Assembly: GCA_025403435.1 (NCBI GenBank)
Contig: CM046354.1
Coordinates: 16,370,424-16,434,423, forward strand
DNA from: Artocarpus heterophyllus
Lineage: Eukaryota > Streptophyta > Magnoliopsida > Rosales > Moraceae
DNA: 64,000 nucleotides
Direction: 5' to 3'
The notes under the pieces were generated by a model that did no database searches, was not told the origin of the DNA, and saw only the letters and a list, made by a program, of their open reading frames with translations. Positions 59,701 to 64,000 of the stretch are shown in pieces; position 1 is the stretch's first letter, and each line of letters opens with the position of its first letter. Position numbers and translations under genes: made by a program.

Positions 59701-62097
59701 CAAATTTTAATTGTAAATAAATACAAGTTACATATGCTAACATAGGTTTAATTCACAGACAAAATGCAAATTTAGATGGACCAAAACAGCCACTTGAAAA
59801 CAATATTTTGGATTGTCAAATTCTAATAGCAAATAAATACAAATTACATATGCCAAAATAGATTTAATTCACAAACAAAAAGCAAATTTAATTTTTGACA
59901 AAACATATCTTAAATCTGCTAGATATGTATAAGGCCAAATGTCAGAAAGAGAGGAGGGAAAAACAACATCCACTGGACATGAACAATAATAATCCAAACT
60001 CAAAATTCAATTTCATAAAAGCAGGAAGTGAAGCCCTAATGCATACCAGTGGTATCCAGAAATTTTAATTGAACTTCTATTTTACAAAAAGGAGTCAGCA
60101 AATAACACTAATAATGCAAACGCAAAACAAATTAAAGACCATTACACGGTTTTTATCAGAACCAGAAAAAATAAATAAACCAAACTAACAACAGTTATCT
60201 CCTTAAGGTGGCAATAGTTCCAATGCACAACGAATTTAAACACATACTTTCAACTCAGTATCATAAAAACTTAAAACTTAGTTACCCACCAAGTCCTAAA
60301 GAAGTACCCACCAAGAATGGATCAATACCATACTTTTAAGAACGTTACTTTAAGTCGTATATAATTATCAAACCATATAATATGATACGCTAGTACAATT
60401 CATTTTCTCGCTGCTTACAAGACTCACCAAATCTAATCACAATCACACTCCATTCCAAATGCCAAAACCAACTAATCTTTTGCAACTAATAGAAATCACT
60501 TGAGAAACTCCACATTTATCTCAGAAGAAATTATCAACAGAAGTAGAAACTCAACAAATGTACCTGGCGAGGAACTGCAAGCAACAGATGATGGAGTAGC
60601 CGGAGATGCACAATCTGAAAAACTCGTAACTCGAGGACTCTTATCAACCAAATTTGAACCGAGAGACTGGAAAGGTTCCACGTTGCTGACAGCAAATACA
60701 GCACCATCCTTGTTCAAGGTAGCATCAGGACCGTCAACTTTCTTTTTCTCATACTTGGCCAGTCCCTCACCCCATCCAAGGCGTGGCTTCTTCCGAGAAG
60801 TTGTTTCCTCTGATGGTGCAGCGGATGTCACACAAGCATTAGCATCACCCGAGGGAGACTCGACTGGAGTAGCATTTTTTGCCTGTGACTCAACCTTTGC
60901 TTCATTTGAATCTATAGCCCCAACACTCTTAGAGCTACTCAAATGGCTGAAACCCGAACACCGCGAAGACAAGCTTCCAGATCGTGTCCACTTGATAGGC
61001 TTCCAATCATTTAAGCCCAGAGAATTCTCCCTCTCACATTTCTGGCCTGTGCCAAACCCATTAGAACCACCAGTTTTATCAAGTTGCTCTTTCAAGTGAA
61101 TCTGATCCCATGTCTTTCCAAAGCCACAATTTGAATGAGACGAATATGCTGGCACCTCATCACGTGACTTCGGTTCATGGTTCACATCATGTGCTCTGCC
61201 TGGCGTGTTTGAAAATCCATTGCTTTCCCAAGAGTGACCTCTCCATTCTCTTTGGTTATAAGACCCTCTATTTTCTCTACTATTCCTGCCATATTTGCCT
61301 TCCCCACGAGAAACAGAAGGCCGGCAGCTGTCATCCTCCAGCATCTTCTCACTGGACCGAGAAGATCCATACCCATGGCCTGATTCCTCGGGGAAAAAGT
61401 GCCAACCGCCCTGCTTACCATGTCCTTCAGAAAACATTTCCACAAAAAAAAAAAAGAACACGACCAAATTAACACAAGAAAAGTATTGATTCTGAGATAA
61501 GCCGAAAAAGCCACCCGAAAACAAAATATTGGTCAGAAAAATCGCTTGCTCCAGATCTCTACAAGAGGGATACAAGCAAAAAAGAGCAGAAAATCCCAGA
61601 TCTATGCAACACCCATGAAATATGAAAGATGGGGAGGAAATTCTCAATAATCAACAGCAAAGTTTCATATCAAAAATACAATAAACCGTCAAAGGCAAGG
61701 TTAAAAAAGGGTCAAATTTCAAAGGCGCATCTTCTTGTTTGTTCTTTGAGCAGCCCAGAACGATTATAAACCCCAATTGAAAAGCGCAAAGGCAAACATT
61801 AAAAAACAAACACACACACTAATCAGAGCCCATAATCCTTTGTTTTAACCAGCATTTTAAACCAAAAAACATATTGCAAAAAAAAAGGTTAGGGGAGAGA
61901 GAGAGAGAGAGAGAGAAAGGATTGATGAACATACCTAGAGGTCTCCGAAAATCGGCGGATCCCCAGCGATTGAGGTCGCGGGAACCGTGATGGGACGAGT
62001 CCCTCCATCTGGCGACAGAGCCAAGGGACTCCGACCTCTCGTGCTTCCTCTCTCTGAACAAGTCCTTCCGATCCCAAGGCAATGGTTCAGGCGGCAT
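53784..62097 (-). CDS. PWR: POWERDRESS-like SANT-domain corepressor (4 coding exons, 1788 aa)
   Basis: Exons on the minus strand: 62097-61935, 61424-60564, 59416-58253 and 56962-53784, all GT-AG and in frame. PWR is a nuclear NCoR-like protein that in Arabidopsis works with the histone deacetylase HDA9 in gene silencing. The start MPPEPLPWDRKDLF matches the plant family; upstream in-frame Met codons were not used for that reason. Visible parts: GWHFFPEESGHGYG (~60), KKPRLGWGEGLAKYEKKKV (~270-290), a basic helical region before SANT1 (KFKERVITLKFKAFQHLW), SANT1 at ~799-848 (PWTPEEREIFIDKLASFGKDFKKIA), and SANT2 at ~1017-1063 (DWTDEEKSIFVQAVSSYGRDFAKIS). The long C-terminus is Ser/Asn-rich with a 35-residue tandem duplication at ~1503-1573. 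The family is usually 1.6-1.8 thousand residues. It is convergent with PUS5. Identification is firm; HDA9 partnership here is inferred. Confidence 0.93.
54433..54642 (-). repeat. 105-bp in-frame tandem duplication in the last PWR exon
   Basis: GTGAATTTTGGGTTAGATGG at 54433 recurs at 54538, period 105 bp. The two units translate (minus) to near-identical 35-residue blocks containing DEEKEGSHEHN-SNKPSNPKFTN. The copies differ by a handful of bases, so the event is fairly recent. Confidence 0.95.
56979..56993. repeat. (TA)n microsatellite near the PWR intron 3 acceptor
   Basis: A short TATATA run about 17 bp upstream (in the minus sense) of the acceptor before the last exon. It could act as part of the U-rich/AU-rich splice context. 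Confidence 0.7.
57938..57962. repeat. (ATG)n microsatellite in PWR intron 3
   Basis: About eight ATG/GAT triplets in a row; read on the plus strand it gives a spurious poly-Met start. Confidence 0.9.
61895..61918. repeat. (GA)n tract in PWR intron 1
   Basis: A GA dinucleotide run about 20 bases downstream (minus sense) of the donor at 61934. Confidence 0.85.
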
Positions 62098-62800
62098 CAA
62101 AACCAACACAATCGCATGGGCAGCCACGGCCCCCCTACCCAAATTCCTACCTCCTCAGAAACCCCAAAAAACAAAGAAAATCCAAAAATCAACCGCCGCC
62201 ACCTCCGGATTTCCTGCAACCGCCCGCCCAGCCCTACACCACGCCGTATCCAACCACCGGCAATCCCATAAACCGCTCCGCCAACAATCTAGGGTTTTCC
62301 AAAAACCCGCAACGAAAATCACAAACCCGAGAAGAATAAGAAGAAGAAACAAAACAGAGCAGAACAGAAGATACGAACCTGAATCCGAAAAATGAACGGC
62401 GTTGGATTATCTTCTTCCTCGGAAACAGATCGAGAACACAGCAAGAAGAAGAAGAAACTCTCTTTCTCTCTCTAGCTTTCTCTCTCTAACAGAGAGAGGC
62501 TTGGCTTGGCTTTGGCTGCGAATAAGTTATTCTGATTCTCTCTCAACTAGGGTTTGCTATTATCGTTATCCATGCCTCGTTCCTTCTTCGTCTTTCTCCT
62601 CTCCTCTTTCCCTTCTGCTTTCTCTCTCTAAGAGTTTCTCTCTCTCTATCTTTCTATCTAATTCCAAAATAAAAATTATAAAAGAAAAAAAAATTAAAAA
62701 AAAAAATTTGAAAATTCTCTCTCTCTTTTGGCTTTGGTGGGGAAATTGCCTGCGGGTGGGGGCGAGAAAGCACCTTGAGAGAGAAACTAGAGAGAGAAAG
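62098..62800 (-). promoter_or_regulatory. PWR leader and promoter, GA/CT-rich
   Basis: On the minus strand the region is rich in GAGA repeats (62410-62490, 62600-62660 and 62770-62800). Such tracts are common in plant promoters and leaders and are known binding sites for BPC/GAGA factors. CGGATTCAG|GTTCGT at ~62374-62390 could be a leader donor, but I could not confirm its acceptor. Transcription start not determined. Confidence 0.45.
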
Positions 62801-64000
62801 ATTGACATCGGATCTCAACGCTCCAAATTAACCCAATTCCAATCCCGCTATCGCTTCCGCAAATTTAAAAAATAATAAAATTTTCTATTTATTATTCTTT
62901 TTGAGAAGTTTTATTTTTTAAAAAAGGGAAAGTGTTATTTATTATTCTTTGTAATTGATTTTTGATTTATTTTATTCAATTAAATATTTTCTCTACTATT
63001 CTGAAAAAAAATATTTTCTTTACTTCTGAATTTTATTTTATTTCTCTTTCTCGCAAGTCTTCTTACTTTTGGACAATATTTTTTTTTTCCCTCTCTGTTC
63101 CCCATCAATCAACTTTTTCTTTATTCACTTTGGGCCCGCTTGTGTCGTCGCCTAGAATTCCGAAAACGCCCCTGGTCTGAGGAAGTATTTACTCAGAAGG
63201 CGGTGGAACCACGTGCCTGCAGTTTTTTAAACTAATGAAATGACCGTTTAAACCTTGTGATTGTTAAGAATTACACGCCCACGTGGCGGGCTGGGCTAGT
63301 AACGGCTGATCGGCCCCTGTTTTTAAATTGGGTTGGTGTGGTTGACGAAAGACTGGTAAAATCGGTTTTTCCTTTTTTTTTTTTGAAGGTTTTCCTCTAA
63401 GTTAAAGGGAAGAATGGATTTTTTGAAGATGAAAAATGGTTTTTAAAATTTAAAAATAATTCTTTCTTTTGTCATAAACAAATATAATAAAAAGCCTAAA
63501 AAATAAACATGATAAAAATAATTTGAGTCTATTTAAAAACAAAATTTAAACTTTAAACTAAAAGTTTACACTAAAAACATTACATATCATTTTAAATTAC
63601 GTGAAAAAAATTTTGTTCAGACCTATATTTCAAATGGGCGCTTCATTATTTATACAGAGATCGAGAAAAGTGACATATTTTTAAACTTTTTAAATTAAAT
63701 ATTAAGTTTTAAAAATATTTATAATAAATAGTATGTTTAATTAATATTAATTAATTTAATATCACTTTAAATTGCGTGAATTTTTTAAAATTTTTATAAA
63801 TGTTATCTTTTAATATTTAATTTTTATAAATATCATATATGTTCATTTGTTACATAACTTAACATATAATATGAATGATAGTATGGCATAAATTTTTTTA
63901 AATGTAACATAATCAAACACAACTTTTAAAGCATGACATAACATGTAATATTATATCTCTCTTTTTTTTTGTTTGGACCCGTATTTCAAATGGGCTCTTC
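62801..64000. other. AT-rich intergenic sequence
   Basis: No gene seen. GACC-TATTTCAAATGGGC-CTTC occurs at about 63629-63644 and again at the window end (63975-64000), suggesting a repeat that continues beyond the window. Frames here are short and T/A-rich. Confidence 0.45.

Noticed and set aside
62402..62875. 157-codon plus ORF over the PWR leader
   Set aside because: Its composition comes from CT repeats opposite the GA-rich leader.
1..64000. CRISPR arrays, bacterial operons, tRNA or rRNA genes
   Set aside because: No spaced identical repeats, operon structure or RNA-gene consensus was seen; the DNA is plant nuclear.

Overview
The window looks like nuclear DNA of a eudicot flowering plant. 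It is AT-rich, its genes are split by GT-AG introns, and wide stretches between genes hold decayed transposable elements. All five credible protein genes have close plant-type homologues. I cannot name the species from the sequence. Exon models below were built by hand from reading-frame continuity and splice sites; each CDS closes in frame.

Layout. 1-9.7 kb: nested LTR-retrotransposon debris, including two tentative long-LTR remnants, a ~360-bp LTR pair and a dead RNase H domain. 9.8-15.7 kb (+): a taxilin-family coiled-coil gene. 15.7-28.1 kb: a transposon graveyard with MITEs, a Ty3/gypsy-type gag-protease relic on the minus strand, an intron-less decayed LOG (cytokinin-activating enzyme) copy, and an ORF family of unknown function present twice. 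28.3-31.0 kb (+): TFIIF beta subunit. 31.0-37.4 kb: relics, including a second gag-like pseudogene, and a degenerate minisatellite. 37.5-40.3 kb (+): a gene for an uncharacterised plant protein. 43.2-52.7 kb (+): an RluA-type RNA pseudouridine synthase (PUS5-like) of 14 exons with a 5.4-kb Ty1/copia element in one intron. 53.8-62.4 kb (-): a POWERDRESS (PWR)-like SANT/NCoR-type corepressor, convergent with PUS5. 62.4-64 kb: PWR leader and promoter, then AT-rich DNA.

The genes are not an operon and need not work together. Three are nuclear or RNA-linked (TFIIF beta in Pol II initiation, PWR in histone deacetylation, PUS5 in RNA modification); taxilin is probably in vesicle traffic. From memory, the neighbours PWR, PUS5 and TFIIF beta match Arabidopsis At3g52250, At3g52260 and At3g52270, so the block appears to be conserved microsynteny inflated by transposons.

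The best leads are: (1) the PUS5 active-site motif reads HRLG instead of HRLD; (2) the copia copy has ~99% identical LTRs but 7 nonsense codons and 4 frameshifts, as if a dead template had been mobilised in trans; (3) the taxilin 3' end is tandemly duplicated, so that coding bases of one copy lie where a splice acceptor could act in the other; (4) an intron-less LOG copy sits in the same orientation as, and upstream of, a gag-protease relic, which suggests gene capture; (5) PWR carries an in-frame 35-residue tandem duplication. I found no convincing new multi-gene system.
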